Shown: positions 24,254 to 33,717 of the stretch, piece by piece
Layout: each line of letters begins with the position of its first letter
How positions within the stretch are numbered: position 1 is the stretch's first letter
Assembly (NCBI RefSeq): GCF_000423865.1
Contig: NZ_AUIU01000016.1
Span: forward strand, 62,001 to 126,000
Direction: 5' to 3'
Length of the DNA: 64,000 nucleotides
Origin: Thermodesulfovibrio thiophilus DSM 17215
Lineage (GTDB): Bacteria > Nitrospirota > Thermodesulfovibrionia > Thermodesulfovibrionales > Thermodesulfovibrionaceae
Program-made: the position numbers and the translations under genes
Notes under the pieces: generated by a model
Database searches by the model: none
Told to the model about the DNA's origin: nothing
What the model saw: the letters and a program-made list of their open reading frames with translations, nothing else

Positions 24254-25477
24254 TCATTTGATTTCCTTTTTCATCATATAAAATACTGGAATAGCCATCA
24301 ACTCTACGGCGGTTAGAAAAATAATCAAGATTGGGATGGAATAATCATACAAAAACCCGGCGAGAGTTCCGCCAATGAAAAAAGCCAAACCAAGAGAAAA
24401 ATTAAAAATTCCATATGCCGTTGATCTTTTGGCAAGAGGGGTCATATCGGCAACCGCCGCTTTCATAATGACTTCCTGCAGCCCCATGCCAAAACCAAAA
24501 AGCACTGTTCCAACAATAATAAAACCCAATGTTTTGGAAAAAATAAAAATCGGAACGAGGGCAGAGGTTATCGGTATGGCAAGCAACAATACCAGCCCAC
24601 TGTTATGGTTCCCCGAACGGTTATTGAGCTTGTCGTATAATTTTCCCATGGCCAAACCCGCAATAGCATCAACCGCTCCTATTGCTGTAGCATACAGAAG
24701 GGGAATATACGCGTCATGCAAAATACCATATTTTTTTAAATGGAAACCGACCAAAGCAAAACTGACAAACCCGACCGTGGTAATGAAAACAAATAGAGCA
24801 TAGAGCCAAAATACTTTCGGCAATTTTTTTTCATCATCGCCTTTTTGCTGAACAATCGTTTCTAATTTTTCCGAATTCTTAAATCGTGTGTAGGTAAACC
24901 AAAGCATCCCCAAAAGCAGAATATAAGGCAACCAGGTATAACTAAATCCTTGCTGATACGCGGCAATTACGTTTTGGCCGGAAACAACGCCAGCAAGCAC
25001 AAAGGAAAAAATCAACGGCCCGATAACCGCGCCGATCTGATCAATAAATTCAGCTATACCAAAAGTATAACCACTGCCGATTTGTTTTGACGCATGGGAT
25101 ACAATAGTGTCACGTGCCGGAGTGCGAACACCCTTGCCAATTCTTTCCAAAATTATCAAGATTGCGACTATCTGCCATATGCCGGTTAAAGAAATCAGTG
25201 GTACGGATATTAAAAGGCCATATCCAACTATGGTAAACAGCCAATATGATTTTGTTTTATCGGCGAAAAATCCGGAAGCGAGACGAAAAAGGTAGCCCAA
25301 TAATTCACCTAAACCCACGATAAAGCCAACCGTTGCCGCATTTACTCCAAGTATCTGCAAATACTGTCCGCTTACTCCGCGAGCACCCTCATAAATAATG
25401 TCGCCGAGCAAACTAATAATCCCAAGAAAGATAATTAGTTGGAATGCTTTTTTTCTAAGTTCGCTCATAGTGATCAA
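24254..25477 (-). CDS. MFS transporter, foreign composition
   Basis: 407 aa with about 12 membrane helices and the loop 2-3 signature ASGFFADKTKSYW plus GKGVRTPARDTIVSHAS in loop 4-5, a motif of MFS proteins annotated as efflux or fosmidomycin-like permeases. DNA here is richer in GC and uses codons such as GCC, CCG and GGC that the surrounding genes avoid, which suggests recent acquisition from another lineage; the style recalls candidate-phyla genomes, though that is an impression. It starts 7 bases after the XRE gene and is its likely regulatory target. Substrate unknown. Confidence 0.85.
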   Translation of the reverse strand: MITMSELRKKAFQLIIFLGIISLLGDIIYEGARGVSGQYLQILGVNAATVGFIVGLGELLGYLFRLASGFFADKTKSYWLFTIVGYGLLISVPLISLTGIWQIVAILIILERIGKGVRTPARDTIVSHASKQIGSGYTFGIAEFIDQIGAVIGPLIFSFVLAGVVSGQNVIAAYQQGFSYTWLPYILLLGMLWFTYTRFKNSEKLETIVQQKGDDEKKLPKVFWLYALFVFITTVGFVSFALVGFHLKKYGILHDAYIPLLYATAIGAVDAIAGLAMGKLYDKLNNRSGNHNSGLVLLLAIPITSALVPIFIFSKTLGFIIVGTVLFGFGMGLQEVIMKAAVADMTPLAKRSTAYGIFNFSLGLAFFIGGTLAGFLYDYSIPILIIFLTAVELMAIPVFYMMKKEIK

Positions 25478-25483
25478 AGTTCT

Positions 25484-25681
25484 TTATTTCAGTAAATCTT
25501 CAATGGCAACACCGAGGGCTTTCGCAATCTTAGCTATTAGCTGAACGCCAGGCTTCTTTACAAAATCACCCTCAATCTTTGCGAGCGTAGAGTATTTAAG
25601 CCCGGCTTTCCACGCCGAGTCATCTTGGCTTAATCCTTGCTTCGTTCTTAATTTTTTTATATTTTCCCCAGTAGTTACCAT
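25484..25681 (-). CDS. Small XRE-family DNA-binding regulator
   Basis: 65 aa, essentially one HTH_3/Cro-C1 domain: NIKKLRTKQGLSQDDSAWKAGL with recognition helix YSTLAKIEGDF and closing helix IAKIAKALGVAIEDLL. Such single-domain proteins repress their own promoter and a neighbouring gene. The MFS gene follows after 6 bases. A promoter with an overlapping inverted repeat lies just upstream (25696-25727), the expected autoregulatory operator. Part of the foreign segment of the tRNA-Ser island. Confidence 0.88.
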   Translation of the reverse strand: MVTTGENIKKLRTKQGLSQDDSAWKAGLKYSTLAKIEGDFVKKPGVQLIAKIAKALGVAIEDLLK

Positions 25682-25695
25682 AGTATCCTATTTTT

Positions 25696-25727
25696 GAGAG
25701 TATAAAAATATGTTATACTTCTCTCAA
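25696..25727 (-). promoter_or_regulatory. XRE-MFS promoter with overlapping operator
   Basis: On the minus strand, TTGAGA (25722-25727) and TATACT (25699-25704) are separated by exactly 17 bases. An inverted repeat with arms gagagtataa (25696-25705) and ttatacttctctc (25713-25725), interrupted by two extra bases in one arm, covers both hexamers. A dimeric XRE repressor bound here would block polymerase. Confidence 0.65.
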
Positions 25728-25782
25728 CAAGTTTATGATAACAAATTTTTTGATTTCTAATAAGAAAAGCCCGCTTCTAGCA

Positions 25783-25797
25783 TTCCGCTTTGCGGAA
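25783..25797. terminator. Small GC-rich hairpin (ttccgc-ttt-gcggaa)
   Basis: A 6-bp perfect stem with a 3-base loop between the XRE promoter and tRNA-Ser. No clear T-run follows on either strand, so it is a weak terminator candidate or a repeat typical of the foreign DNA. Confidence 0.3.
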
Positions 25798-25903
25798 CAA
25801 AGACAAAAAATTTAATTTTGCACCTAAAATCGGCTGGAGAGCCCTCGCAGAGAGCGCAGCATACCTTGTCCAAAATTTCTGCCAAAATCCAGAAAGTAAA
25901 AAT

Positions 25904-25991
<88 letters not shown>

Positions 25992-26017
25992 AGTTATAAT
26001 AAATTATAGCACCCGGA

Positions 26018-27049
26018 ATGAAAATGAAAAAAGTGGTCGTTGCAATGAGTGGAGGAGTTGATTCTTCTACTGCAGCCTATTTATTGATAAAGCAGGGAAT
26101 GGCTGTGGAAGGAGTATTTTTCGTGCTTTTTGATAATCCATCCAATCTGGAATTAGCCGCGCAAACAGCAAGGTTTTTAGGAATAAAGCTTCATATTAAA
26201 GATTTAAGAGAATACTTCAAAGAAAAAGTTATTGACCCTTTTTTTGAAGGTTACTCACAAGGAATCACTCCAAATCCCTGTATTATATGTAACAGATATA
26301 TCAAATTTCATGTTTTAGCAAAACTAGCGGATTTAACAAAAGCCCAATTTATTGCAACCGGACACTATGCAAGAATTTCAAAGGAGAATGACAATGTTTT
26401 TCTACTTAAAGGTGTTGATAATAAAAAAGACCAATCTTATTTTTTATATGGAATAGATAAATCACTGCTAAATCATATTATTTTTCCATTAGGACAGTAT
26501 ACAAAAGATGAAGTAAAAAAAATTGCCGAAACATTGGACCTTCCTTCAAAAGTGGCAGAGGAAAGCTTAGAAATATGTTTTTTAAGAGAAAAAAAATACT
26601 ATGAGATGATGAAGGCCGCATCTGGACCTATAATTGAAAAATCAACAGGTAAAACAGTTGGTCAGCATGGAGGAATTCATCTCTTTACAATTGGCCAGAG
26701 AAAGAGAATCGGTGTTTCAGTTGGATATCCTGCCTATGTTGTTCAGATAGAACCATCTATAAATGCTGTTTACATTGCATCCAGAAAAGATGCCTATATG
26801 AGAGAGTTTTATGTTGACGATTCTAACTGGCTTTGTGAACCAGCAGAAAATAAATTCAAATGTGAAGTAAAGATTCGTTATGCCATGAAACCAGAAAGAG
26901 CCAGTATTACTCTGATTAACAATCACCGGCTTAAAATAACCTTTGATAATCCTCAGTTTGCACCAACACCAGGACAGAGTGCTGTTTTTTATGAAGGTGA
27001 AAAAGTTCTCGGTGGAGGTGTGATTACGGAATTAGTGCAAGATTCTTAA
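26018..27049 (+). CDS. mnmA: tRNA-specific 2-thiouridylase MnmA
   Basis: 343 aa. It activates U34 of tRNA-Lys/Glu/Gln with ATP and inserts sulfur from a persulfide donor, ultimately passed by TusA-type carriers or cysteine desulfurase. The PP-loop AMSGGVDSSTAAYLL is at about 9-23; the catalytic pair is Cys in TPNPCIICNRYIKF and Cys in SLEICFLREKKYY; FTIGQRKRIGVSVGYP is the tRNA-binding signature. The start lies 26 bases from the 5' end of the divergent tRNA-Ser, so its promoter overlaps that tRNA's. Its 3' end overlaps argC by 26 bases, tail to tail. Confidence 0.95.
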   Translation: MKMKKVVVAMSGGVDSSTAAYLLIKQGMAVEGVFFVLFDNPSNLELAAQTARFLGIKLHIKDLREYFKEKVIDPFFEGYSQGITPNPCIICNRYIKFHVLAKLADLTKAQFIATGHYARISKENDNVFLLKGVDNKKDQSYFLYGIDKSLLNHIIFPLGQYTKDEVKKIAETLDLPSKVAEESLEICFLREKKYYEMMKAASGPIIEKSTGKTVGQHGGIHLFTIGQRKRIGVSVGYPAYVVQIEPSINAVYIASRKDAYMREFYVDDSNWLCEPAENKFKCEVKIRYAMKPERASITLINNHRLKITFDNPQFAPTPGQSAVFYEGEKVLGGGVITELVQDS

Positions 27050-28064
27050 GAGCTTTTGTTTCATCAATCCCAAACATGATATTCATGTTCTGCACCGCCT
27101 GTCCTGAAGCACCTTTTATAAGGTTGTCTATTGCTGAGATAAGAATTAATCGCCTGGTTCTCTGATTAACCACCGCGGTTATGAAGCAGTAGTTTGTTCC
27201 CCTTACATATTTGATGGATGGAAGCTGTCCATCAGTCATTATATGAATAAATGGTTCGTTTTGATAGAATTCTTTGAGAATATCGATTGCATCAGAAGTC
27301 TTCAAACTTTTTTTCAGCTTTGCATAAATTGTTGATAAAATTCCACGATTCAAAGGAAGCAGATGTGTTGTAAAATCAATAGTTAAAGGTTTAGCTACTA
27401 TACTGCTTAATTCCTGCTCGATCTCAGGAGTATGCCTGTGCTTTGCTATATTATAGGCTCTGAAGTCCTCGTTTACCTCACAAAAACTAATACTGATATC
27501 AGCCTTTCTTCCTGATCCAGACACTCCTGATTTTGAGTCTGCAACAATTGTGTCTGGTTCAATCAATCCTGCTTTTAAAAAAGGATAAAGCGGAAGAATT
27601 ACACTTGTTGGATAACATCCAGGATTAGCTATGAGCTGAGCTTTTTTAATCTGCTCTCTGTATATCTCGGACAATCCATATACTGCTTTTTCAAGCAATT
27701 CCGGATATAAATGTTGAGTTTTATACCATGTTTCATATACTGATGCATCTTTAATTCTGAAATCAGCAGAGAGATCTATTATTTTTCTTCCAGCATCCAT
27801 AAGAGCAGATGCCACTTCCTGGGATTTTCCATGTGGAAGAGCAAGAAAATAAACATCAGCTCTATTTCTGATTTCTTCAAGCTTGAGATTTTCAAATTCA
27901 AGGTTTTTATAAATAAAAAAAGCAGGGAAAAGTTCATTCACAGCTACCCCTGCTGATTTTTCTGAAGTAACACCAACTATTTCAACATCATCATGCCCTG
28001 CAAGAATTCGTAAGAGCTCGCTTCCAGTATAACCACTTCCACCACATATAAAAACTCTGAGCAT
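27024..28064 (-). CDS. argC: N-acetyl-gamma-glutamyl-phosphate reductase
   Basis: 346 aa, the long ArgC form. It reduces N-acetylglutamyl phosphate in arginine synthesis. GGSGYTGSELLRIL (8-21) binds NADPH; the active-site Cys lies in IANPGCYPTSVILPLYP; a His in HRHTPEIEQEL fits the catalytic base. It follows rpsI by one base, so an arginine gene is coupled to ribosomal protein genes. Confidence 0.95.
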   Translation of the reverse strand: MLRVFICGGSGYTGSELLRILAGHDDVEIVGVTSEKSAGVAVNELFPAFFIYKNLEFENLKLEEIRNRADVYFLALPHGKSQEVASALMDAGRKIIDLSADFRIKDASVYETWYKTQHLYPELLEKAVYGLSEIYREQIKKAQLIANPGCYPTSVILPLYPFLKAGLIEPDTIVADSKSGVSGSGRKADISISFCEVNEDFRAYNIAKHRHTPEIEQELSSIVAKPLTIDFTTHLLPLNRGILSTIYAKLKKSLKTSDAIDILKEFYQNEPFIHIMTDGQLPSIKYVRGTNYCFITAVVNQRTRRLILISAIDNLIKGASGQAVQNMNIMFGIDETKALKNLALIP

Positions 28065-28065
28065 T

Positions 28066-28458
28066 TTATCTCTTTGAGAACTGAAATCTCTTTCTTGCCT
28101 TTGGCTGTCCGTATTTCTTTCTTTCTACTTCTCTTGGATCTCTTGTAAGAAGTCCTTCTTTTTTAAGTTTAGGTTTGACATCTGGATTAAGACTGACCAG
28201 AGCTCTTGCAATTCCATGCCTTATTGCTCCTGCCTGACCACTCAACCCACCTCCATCCACATTGACAATTGCATCATATTTGCCTGTTACTCCTGCCACA
28301 TGAAAAGGCTGATAAAGAAGCATTCTTAAAGTTTCTCTCTGGAAATACTCCTCAATGGGTTTATCATTTACTGTAATTTTTCCAGAGCCAGGCACCAAAA
28401 TAACTCTTGCAACTGACCTTTTTCTTCTTCCAGTAGCCAAATTATCAATTGAAGCCAT
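28066..28458 (-). CDS. rpsI: Ribosomal protein S9
   Basis: 130 aa, full length. [22 protein letters not shown] at the start, [19 protein letters not shown] in the middle and the basic C-terminus ending [10 protein letters not shown] (the tail that reaches the P-site tRNA) are diagnostic. It lies 17 bases after rplM, the standard pair. Confidence 0.97.
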   Translation of the reverse strand: MASIDNLATGRRKRSVARVILVPGSGKITVNDKPIEEYFQRETLRMLLYQPFHVAGVTGKYDAIVNVDGGGLSGQAGAIRHGIARALVSLNPDVKPKLKKEGLLTRDPREVERKKYGQPKARKRFQFSKR

Positions 28459-28475
28459 AATTTTTCACCTCAAAT

Positions 28476-28907
28476 CTAACTTATTTTAAGAGGCTCGGGT
28501 TTTTGAGCTTTATGAGGATGCTCTGAGCCTCTGTAAACTTTTAATTTTTTAATCATTTTCCTGCCCAGTCTTGTTTTGGGAAGCATGCCCCATACAGCAT
28601 CAACAATCACTTCTTCAGGTTCTTTTGCCAATCTGTCTTTAAGAGTTTCAGATTTAAGACTACCAATATATCCTGTATGATGATAGTAAACCTTATCAGT
28701 AAGTTTTTTACCTGTTATTTTGACCTTTTCAGCATTAATAACAACAACAAAATCTCCATCATCCACGTTTGGAGTATAAGTTGGTTTGTTTTTCCCCATT
28801 AAAATTTTTGCAATTCTTGATGCAAATCTTCCAAGCGTCTGTCCATCAGCATCAAAAACATACCATTTTCTATCAACTTCTTCTTTCTTTACAAATGCTG
28901 TCCTCAT
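28476..28907 (-). CDS. rplM: Ribosomal protein L13
   Basis: 143 aa. [21 protein letters not shown] and the conserved [29 protein letters not shown] are family signatures. First gene of the rplM-rpsI-argC transcript; AGGTGA lies before the ATG. The 186 bases upstream, ending at tRNA-Arg, presumably hold the promoter. Confidence 0.97.
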   Translation of the reverse strand: MRTAFVKKEEVDRKWYVFDADGQTLGRFASRIAKILMGKNKPTYTPNVDDGDFVVVINAEKVKITGKKLTDKVYYHHTGYIGSLKSETLKDRLAKEPEEVIVDAVWGMLPKTRLGRKMIKKLKVYRGSEHPHKAQKPEPLKIS

Positions 28908-29080
28908 TTTTATTCATCACCTCAAAAGAATTTTTATCAGCATTAAAAATATAAATTACCTTAAAAAGGACCAATTTGTCAATTAAGCATATTTCCCGGC
29001 ATTGTTAACATTTATATTTAAACTCAAAAACCTGCACACTATCTTCATTAGGTTTTTTGGAATTTTAATTTGGTTTTTGC

Positions 29081-29086
29081 TATAAT
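29081..29086 (+). promoter_or_regulatory. -10 box of tRNA-Arg
   Basis: A perfect TATAAT ends 7 bases before the tRNA 5' end. A -35 match is weak (TGGAAT at 29058-29063 with 17-base spacing). Confidence 0.55.
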
Positions 29087-29093
29087 TTTTTTA

Positions 29094-29167
29094 GCCCCCT
29101 TAGCTCAGTAGGATAGAGCACAGGTTTCCTAAACCTGGTGTCGCAGGTTCGATTCCTGCAGGGGGTA
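29094..29167 (+). tRNA. tRNA-Arg(CCU)
   Basis: Cloverleaf readable: acceptor GCCCCCT with AGGGGGT (closing G-T pair), D arm TAGCTCAGTAGGATAGAGCA, anticodon stem CAGGT/ACCTG with loop TTCCTAA (anticodon CCT, reading AGG), T arm GCAGGTTCGATTCCTGC, discriminator A. No CCA is encoded, unlike the tRNA-Ser of this window. Confidence 0.95.
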
Positions 29168-29189
29168 TATAATCAATATGTTAAAAAAT

Positions 29190-30152
29190 TTACCTAACAT
29201 CAATCACCACTCCCTGGGTTTCAAAAGCAGGACCGACAACGGTTATCTTATATTTAAGATTGATTTCTTCATTATCAAGCCTCTTATAATCCGAATCAAA
29301 AAAGAGAGGAATGAGACTTTCACCAATTAATACAAAACCTCTCTCACTCATTCTGTAAATTCTGTATGCTTTAATCCATTTTTCCGGAATTTCTTTCCAA
29401 GAAATATAGACTCCATTTTCATTGACTGTCCAAAAAATCTCCTGTGGTTCAGAAGGAATAAATTCTTCAAGAGGAATGGTTATTTCAGTTCCTTGCCCTT
29501 CTATGTAAGTAGATTCTGTGGATACATAAGGGGTAACAAAATAAGTCAGAAATGTTAATGCGTAAGATTTAAACATTGAAGAGCTCATTTCATCAAGAAA
29601 AAAGCTTTTATCAGTTGAACCTTTTTTTATTTTTTCTTTAGTTGCTGAAATTCTGTAAATGTTAAACATCAATGAGTCTGAATCTTTATGTTTAGAATCA
29701 TCAGAAAATTGCGCTTCATTTTGAAGATTCCAGGAAAGTAACACTCCATCAGGTGTTATTTGATAATTCAGCCTTTCAATTTCAGGTAGTTTTTTCGCTG
29801 CTATCATATTTTCAACTGGATCACTGTAAATGCCTTTCTTATTTACGGCAAAAATGCGATATTTATATGTCTGCCCAAAAGTGAAATCTTTATCTTCATA
29901 AGAACTTACGTCAGTCTCTAAAAAACCCAGAGATTTTTTCTGCCCATCACTTTCTCGTTCCAAAAGAAAACTGCTTATTTTCAGTTTATTTTTTTCAGGA
30001 TAACTCCATGAAACCACAATTTTATCAGTAAAAGCTGACAGCTTGAGTTCTCTAACCGGCGATGGCTGAAGATAGTCTTCAAGTGTTGGATCCATTTTTT
30101 TCCCACAGCCTGCAATAAGAAACAAAATAAGAAAAAATATAAATGCTCTCAC
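29190..30152 (-). CDS. Fibronectin type III-like lipoprotein
   Basis: 320 aa with a lipobox LIAGC (Cys16) and no Asp at +2, consistent with outer-membrane sorting. Two or three FN3-type beta domains follow: VRELKLSAFTDKIVVSWSYPE with YKYRIFAVNKKG (about 33-115), a second centred on GVLLSWNLQNEAQ, and a third from about 235 (NENGVYISWKEIPE). The role is unknown. Its start overlaps the argH stop by one base, giving an EF-G-like/argH/lipoprotein operon. Confidence 0.75.
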   Translation of the reverse strand: MRAFIFFLILFLIAGCGKKMDPTLEDYLQPSPVRELKLSAFTDKIVVSWSYPEKNKLKISSFLLERESDGQKKSLGFLETDVSSYEDKDFTFGQTYKYRIFAVNKKGIYSDPVENMIAAKKLPEIERLNYQITPDGVLLSWNLQNEAQFSDDSKHKDSDSLMFNIYRISATKEKIKKGSTDKSFFLDEMSSSMFKSYALTFLTYFVTPYVSTESTYIEGQGTEITIPLEEFIPSEPQEIFWTVNENGVYISWKEIPEKWIKAYRIYRMSERGFVLIGESLIPLFFDSDYKRLDNEEINLKYKITVVGPAFETQGVVIDVR

Positions 30153-31528
30153 TATAATCCTGCTGTTTTTTTCAAAAGTTTTATCTGCTGTATTAACATC
30201 TGTTTTGAAGTGCTTCCATATGATTTTTTTGCTTCAATTGAACCACTTGCTGTAAGAATATTATAGACATCTTCTTCAATTTTATCGGAAAATTCTTTAA
30301 ACTCTTTTATTTTCATTTCAGAAAGTTTTTTACCATGTTCAATACAGTGAAGAACGATCTTTCCTGTAATTTCATGAGCAAGCCTGAACGGTATTCCCTT
30401 TCGTACAAGGTATTCTGCGAGGTCTGTTGCAGTTGTGAATCCATCTTCTGCAGAGGATTCCAATTTTTCTCTATGAAATTTAATCTCAGGAAGCATCTCA
30501 TTAATAATCCTGAGACTCAAGTTTACTGTGTCAATTGTGTCAAAAACAGGTTCCTTATCCTCCTGCATATCTCTGTTATATGCAAGTGGAAGTGCCTTCA
30601 TTGTTGTAAGAAGTGAAATGAGGTTTCCATAGACTCGTCCTGTTTTCCCTCTTATTAACTCAGCAGGATCGGGATTTTTTTTCTGAGGCATCATGCTCGA
30701 GCCTGTTGTGAATCTATCAGGAAGCTCTATAAACTTGAACTCATCTGTTGACCATATAATCAGTTCTTCACAAAGTCTGCTTAGATGCATCATAACTACA
30801 GAACCTGCATATAAAACATCAAGAACAAAATCTCTATCAGATACAGCATCCATGCTGTTTGGAATCACTCCTTCAAATCCAAGTTCTCTTGCGGTAAACT
30901 CCCTGTCAATTGGTAAAGAACTTCCTGCAATGGCACATGCACCAAGAGGACACTGGTTGATCCTTTTTAAGCTCTCTTTAAATCGTTCGAGGTCTCTTTT
31001 TAACATCCATGCATAAGCTAAGAGATGATGTCCAAGAAGCACAGGTTGGGCTTTTTGCATATGAGTATATCCCGGCATTAATGTATCAATATTCTTTTCA
31101 GCAAGACTAATCAATGTTTTCTGTAAAGCATGTATTAACTCAACTATTTCAGATACTTCTTTCCGAAGATAAAGCCTTAAATCCGTAGCAACCTGGTCAT
31201 TTCTTGAGCGGGCGGTGTGAAGTTTTGCGCCAGTAGCGCCAATTTTATCAATAAGTGCTCTTTCAATGTTCATATGAACATCTTCAAGCTCTGTTCTGAA
31301 TACAAATCTTCCTTCTTCAATTTCTTTTGATATCTCCTGAAGACCCTCGATTAATTGATTTAGCTCTTTATCATCAATGATGCCCTGTTTGTGCAGCATC
31401 TTTGCATGTGCAATGCTGCCTTCAATATCCTCTTTCCAGAGTCTCCTGTCAAAAGAAACTGATTCAGAGAATTCTTCAAGGATTTTCGCTGTCTTATCTT
31501 TGAACCTTCCACCCCAGGGTTTTTTCAT
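30152..31528 (-). CDS. argH: Argininosuccinate lyase
   Basis: 458 aa, standard length. It splits argininosuccinate to arginine and fumarate. Family marks are PWGGRFKD at the N-terminus, HTARSRNDQVATDLRL, TPGYTHMQKAQP-type segment and the superfamily signature TGSSMMPQKKNPDPAELIRGK containing the catalytic Ser. Overlaps the EF-G-like gene by 4 bases. Confidence 0.97.
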   Translation of the reverse strand: MKKPWGGRFKDKTAKILEEFSESVSFDRRLWKEDIEGSIAHAKMLHKQGIIDDKELNQLIEGLQEISKEIEEGRFVFRTELEDVHMNIERALIDKIGATGAKLHTARSRNDQVATDLRLYLRKEVSEIVELIHALQKTLISLAEKNIDTLMPGYTHMQKAQPVLLGHHLLAYAWMLKRDLERFKESLKRINQCPLGACAIAGSSLPIDREFTARELGFEGVIPNSMDAVSDRDFVLDVLYAGSVVMMHLSRLCEELIIWSTDEFKFIELPDRFTTGSSMMPQKKNPDPAELIRGKTGRVYGNLISLLTTMKALPLAYNRDMQEDKEPVFDTIDTVNLSLRIINEMLPEIKFHREKLESSAEDGFTTATDLAEYLVRKGIPFRLAHEITGKIVLHCIEHGKKLSEMKIKEFKEFSDKIEEDVYNILTASGSIEAKKSYGSTSKQMLIQQIKLLKKTAGL

Positions 31529-33621
31529 TCTTCTACCTTTGCCTGACGCTCTTTCTGTCTCTGCTCGATTATTTTCTGTGCTATATGTGATGGAACTTCT
31601 TCATAGTGGGAAAATTCCATTGAGTATATTCCTCTTCCCGATGTCATACTGTGAAGCTGATTTGCATATGTGAGCATCTCTGCCATAGGAATAAGAGCGA
31701 TTATCTTTTGATTACCTCCTGCCTGAGGTTCCACTCCCTGAACTTTACCTCTTCTTGCATTGAGGTCTCCTATTACTGTTCCAAGCGTTTCATCTGGAAC
31801 AATAATTTCTGCCTTCATGATTGGTTCAAGCAATACAGGTTTTGCATCCATAAATGCTTTTTTCAAAGCCATGGAACCTGCTATCTTAAATGCCATCTCT
31901 GATGAATCAACAGGATGGTAAGAACCATCATAAAGTGTGACTTTCAAATCTATTATAGGATAGTATGCAAGGATTCCCTCTTTCATTGTTTCAAGAATTC
32001 CTTTCTCAACAGCCGGACGATACTGCTGTGGAATTACACCTCCAACTATCTTATCCACAAATTGATATCCTTCACCTCTTGGAAGTGGCTCTATTTCTAT
32101 CCAACAGTCTCCATACTGACCTCTTCCGCCTGACTGTTTTTTGTATTTACCCTGTGCCCTGGCAGTCGCCCTTATTGTTTCTCTGTATGGAACCTTGGGT
32201 GCCATGAGATTCACTTCAACACCGAACTTTCTCTTTAGTTTTTCAAGTGCAACTTCTATATGAACCTGTCCCATTCCGCTTAAAATCATATCTTTTGATT
32301 CCTCATCTCTTACAAACTTAAGAGTTGGATCTTCTTCAAGGAGTTTATGAAGTCCTGCACTTACTTTTTCTTCATCTCCTCTTGTTTTTGGTGCAATTGC
32401 AAAGGATATAATAGGCTCTGTAAATCTGACTTCAGAAAGCATTATGGGATTATTTTCATCACAGAGTGTATGCCCTGTTAATGTATCTTTAAGTTTAACA
32501 GTTGCGACAATCTCTCCAGGTCCGGCTTTCTGACATGGATTAAGAGTCTTGCCCATTACATAATAAATCTGTCCGATTCTCTCCTTTGTTCCTGTATTTG
32601 GATTTAAAACATTAGAATCAGCCTTAAGCACACCGGAGAATATTCTTATATAAGAAATTTTGCCAGTAAAAGGGTCAACTAAAGTTTTAAAAACATATCC
32701 TGTAAAAGGCTCTGACTCATCTGGTTGTCTTATAGCTTCTTTTGCATCTCTGGGATTTATTCCCTTTATTGGATAAATATTAGCTCTCTCTTTGGGATCT
32801 GGAAGTGTTAGTATTATACTGTCAAGTAATGCATCAACTCCTATCCCAAGCAATGCTGATCCTGCCAAAACAGGAATGAATCTTCTTGCAATGGATGCAT
32901 CGTGCAATCCTTTTATTAACTCTTCCTCTGTCAATTCCTGACCTTCCAGATACTTTTCAAGAAGGCTGTCATCAAGCTCTGCAATCTTTTCGACAAACTT
33001 TTTCCTGTATTCTTCAACTCTGGCAGTTAATTCATCCGGAATTGGCGCTTCTTTTATAGATTTTCCATCCTGTAGTATCGCTCTTAAAGAAATTAAATCA
33101 ACAATGCCTTTTAAATTATCTCCTTCTCCAATTGGCAGGGTTAAAGGAATTGCTTCCTGTCCGAAAACTTTTTCAATTTCCGCCACTGCTCTATCAAAGG
33201 ATGAATTCTCTTTATCAAGTTTGTTCACAAAGACAACTCTTGGAAGATCATAATCATCACAATATTTCCAGATTCTTTCTGTTTCAGCCTTAACACCAGA
33301 AAGAGCACTTACTATAACAACAGCGCCATCCACAACTCTGAGAGCATTTTTCGTATCTTCAAGAAAGTTAACAAAACCGGGGGTGTCTATGATGTTAATT
33401 CTGTAATCTTTATAATCACAGTAAGCTACCTTGCAGCTCAGAGTCATATTTCTTGAAAGTTCTTCTGGCTCATAATCAATTACTTTTCCAGATGTCTCGC
33501 CTGTAACAACTCTGTCAATCTGTCCTGTTTTAAAAAGTATCTGTTCTGCAAGTTTTGTATTACCTGCACCTGCATGGGCAACAATTGCAATGTTTCTGAT
33601 TTTTGTGATATCTCTACTCAT
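31525..33621 (-). CDS. EF-G-like translational GTPase (EF-G2/FusA2 type) with altered P-loop
   Basis: 698 aa with all five EF-G domains. G1 reads AHAGAGNTKL: the P-loop Lys that contacts the beta and gamma phosphates is Asn (AAT codon). G3 is DTPGF, with Phe where canonical EF-G has the catalytic His; G4 NKLDKE and the G5 region GSAL are intact. The C-terminal half has YKKQSGGRGQYGDCWIEIEP and HPVDSSEMAFKIAGSMALKKA as in EF-G. This branch of paralogues often lacks full translocase activity. A strong GAGGAGG precedes the ATG. With Lys missing, GTP turnover may be weak or absent; a separate canonical fusA is expected elsewhere in the genome. Confidence 0.9.
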   Translation of the reverse strand: MSRDITKIRNIAIVAHAGAGNTKLAEQILFKTGQIDRVVTGETSGKVIDYEPEELSRNMTLSCKVAYCDYKDYRINIIDTPGFVNFLEDTKNALRVVDGAVVIVSALSGVKAETERIWKYCDDYDLPRVVFVNKLDKENSSFDRAVAEIEKVFGQEAIPLTLPIGEGDNLKGIVDLISLRAILQDGKSIKEAPIPDELTARVEEYRKKFVEKIAELDDSLLEKYLEGQELTEEELIKGLHDASIARRFIPVLAGSALLGIGVDALLDSIILTLPDPKERANIYPIKGINPRDAKEAIRQPDESEPFTGYVFKTLVDPFTGKISYIRIFSGVLKADSNVLNPNTGTKERIGQIYYVMGKTLNPCQKAGPGEIVATVKLKDTLTGHTLCDENNPIMLSEVRFTEPIISFAIAPKTRGDEEKVSAGLHKLLEEDPTLKFVRDEESKDMILSGMGQVHIEVALEKLKRKFGVEVNLMAPKVPYRETIRATARAQGKYKKQSGGRGQYGDCWIEIEPLPRGEGYQFVDKIVGGVIPQQYRPAVEKGILETMKEGILAYYPIIDLKVTLYDGSYHPVDSSEMAFKIAGSMALKKAFMDAKPVLLEPIMKAEIIVPDETLGTVIGDLNARRGKVQGVEPQAGGNQKIIALIPMAEMLTYANQLHSMTSGRGIYSMEFSHYEEVPSHIAQKIIEQRQKERQAKVEE

Positions 33622-33717
33622 AAAACCCTCCTCGATTTATAGATTCTTTAAGTCAAATTTTTCTAAATCTATTCTGTCATTAGTTTATTATTAATACCAA
33701 ACATGAATAGGTTAAAA

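Noticed and set aside
24003-24281. 92-codon plus-strand frame across the island junction
   Set aside because: No ribosome binding site, overlaps the end of the MFS gene and the translated sequence has no protein-like character.
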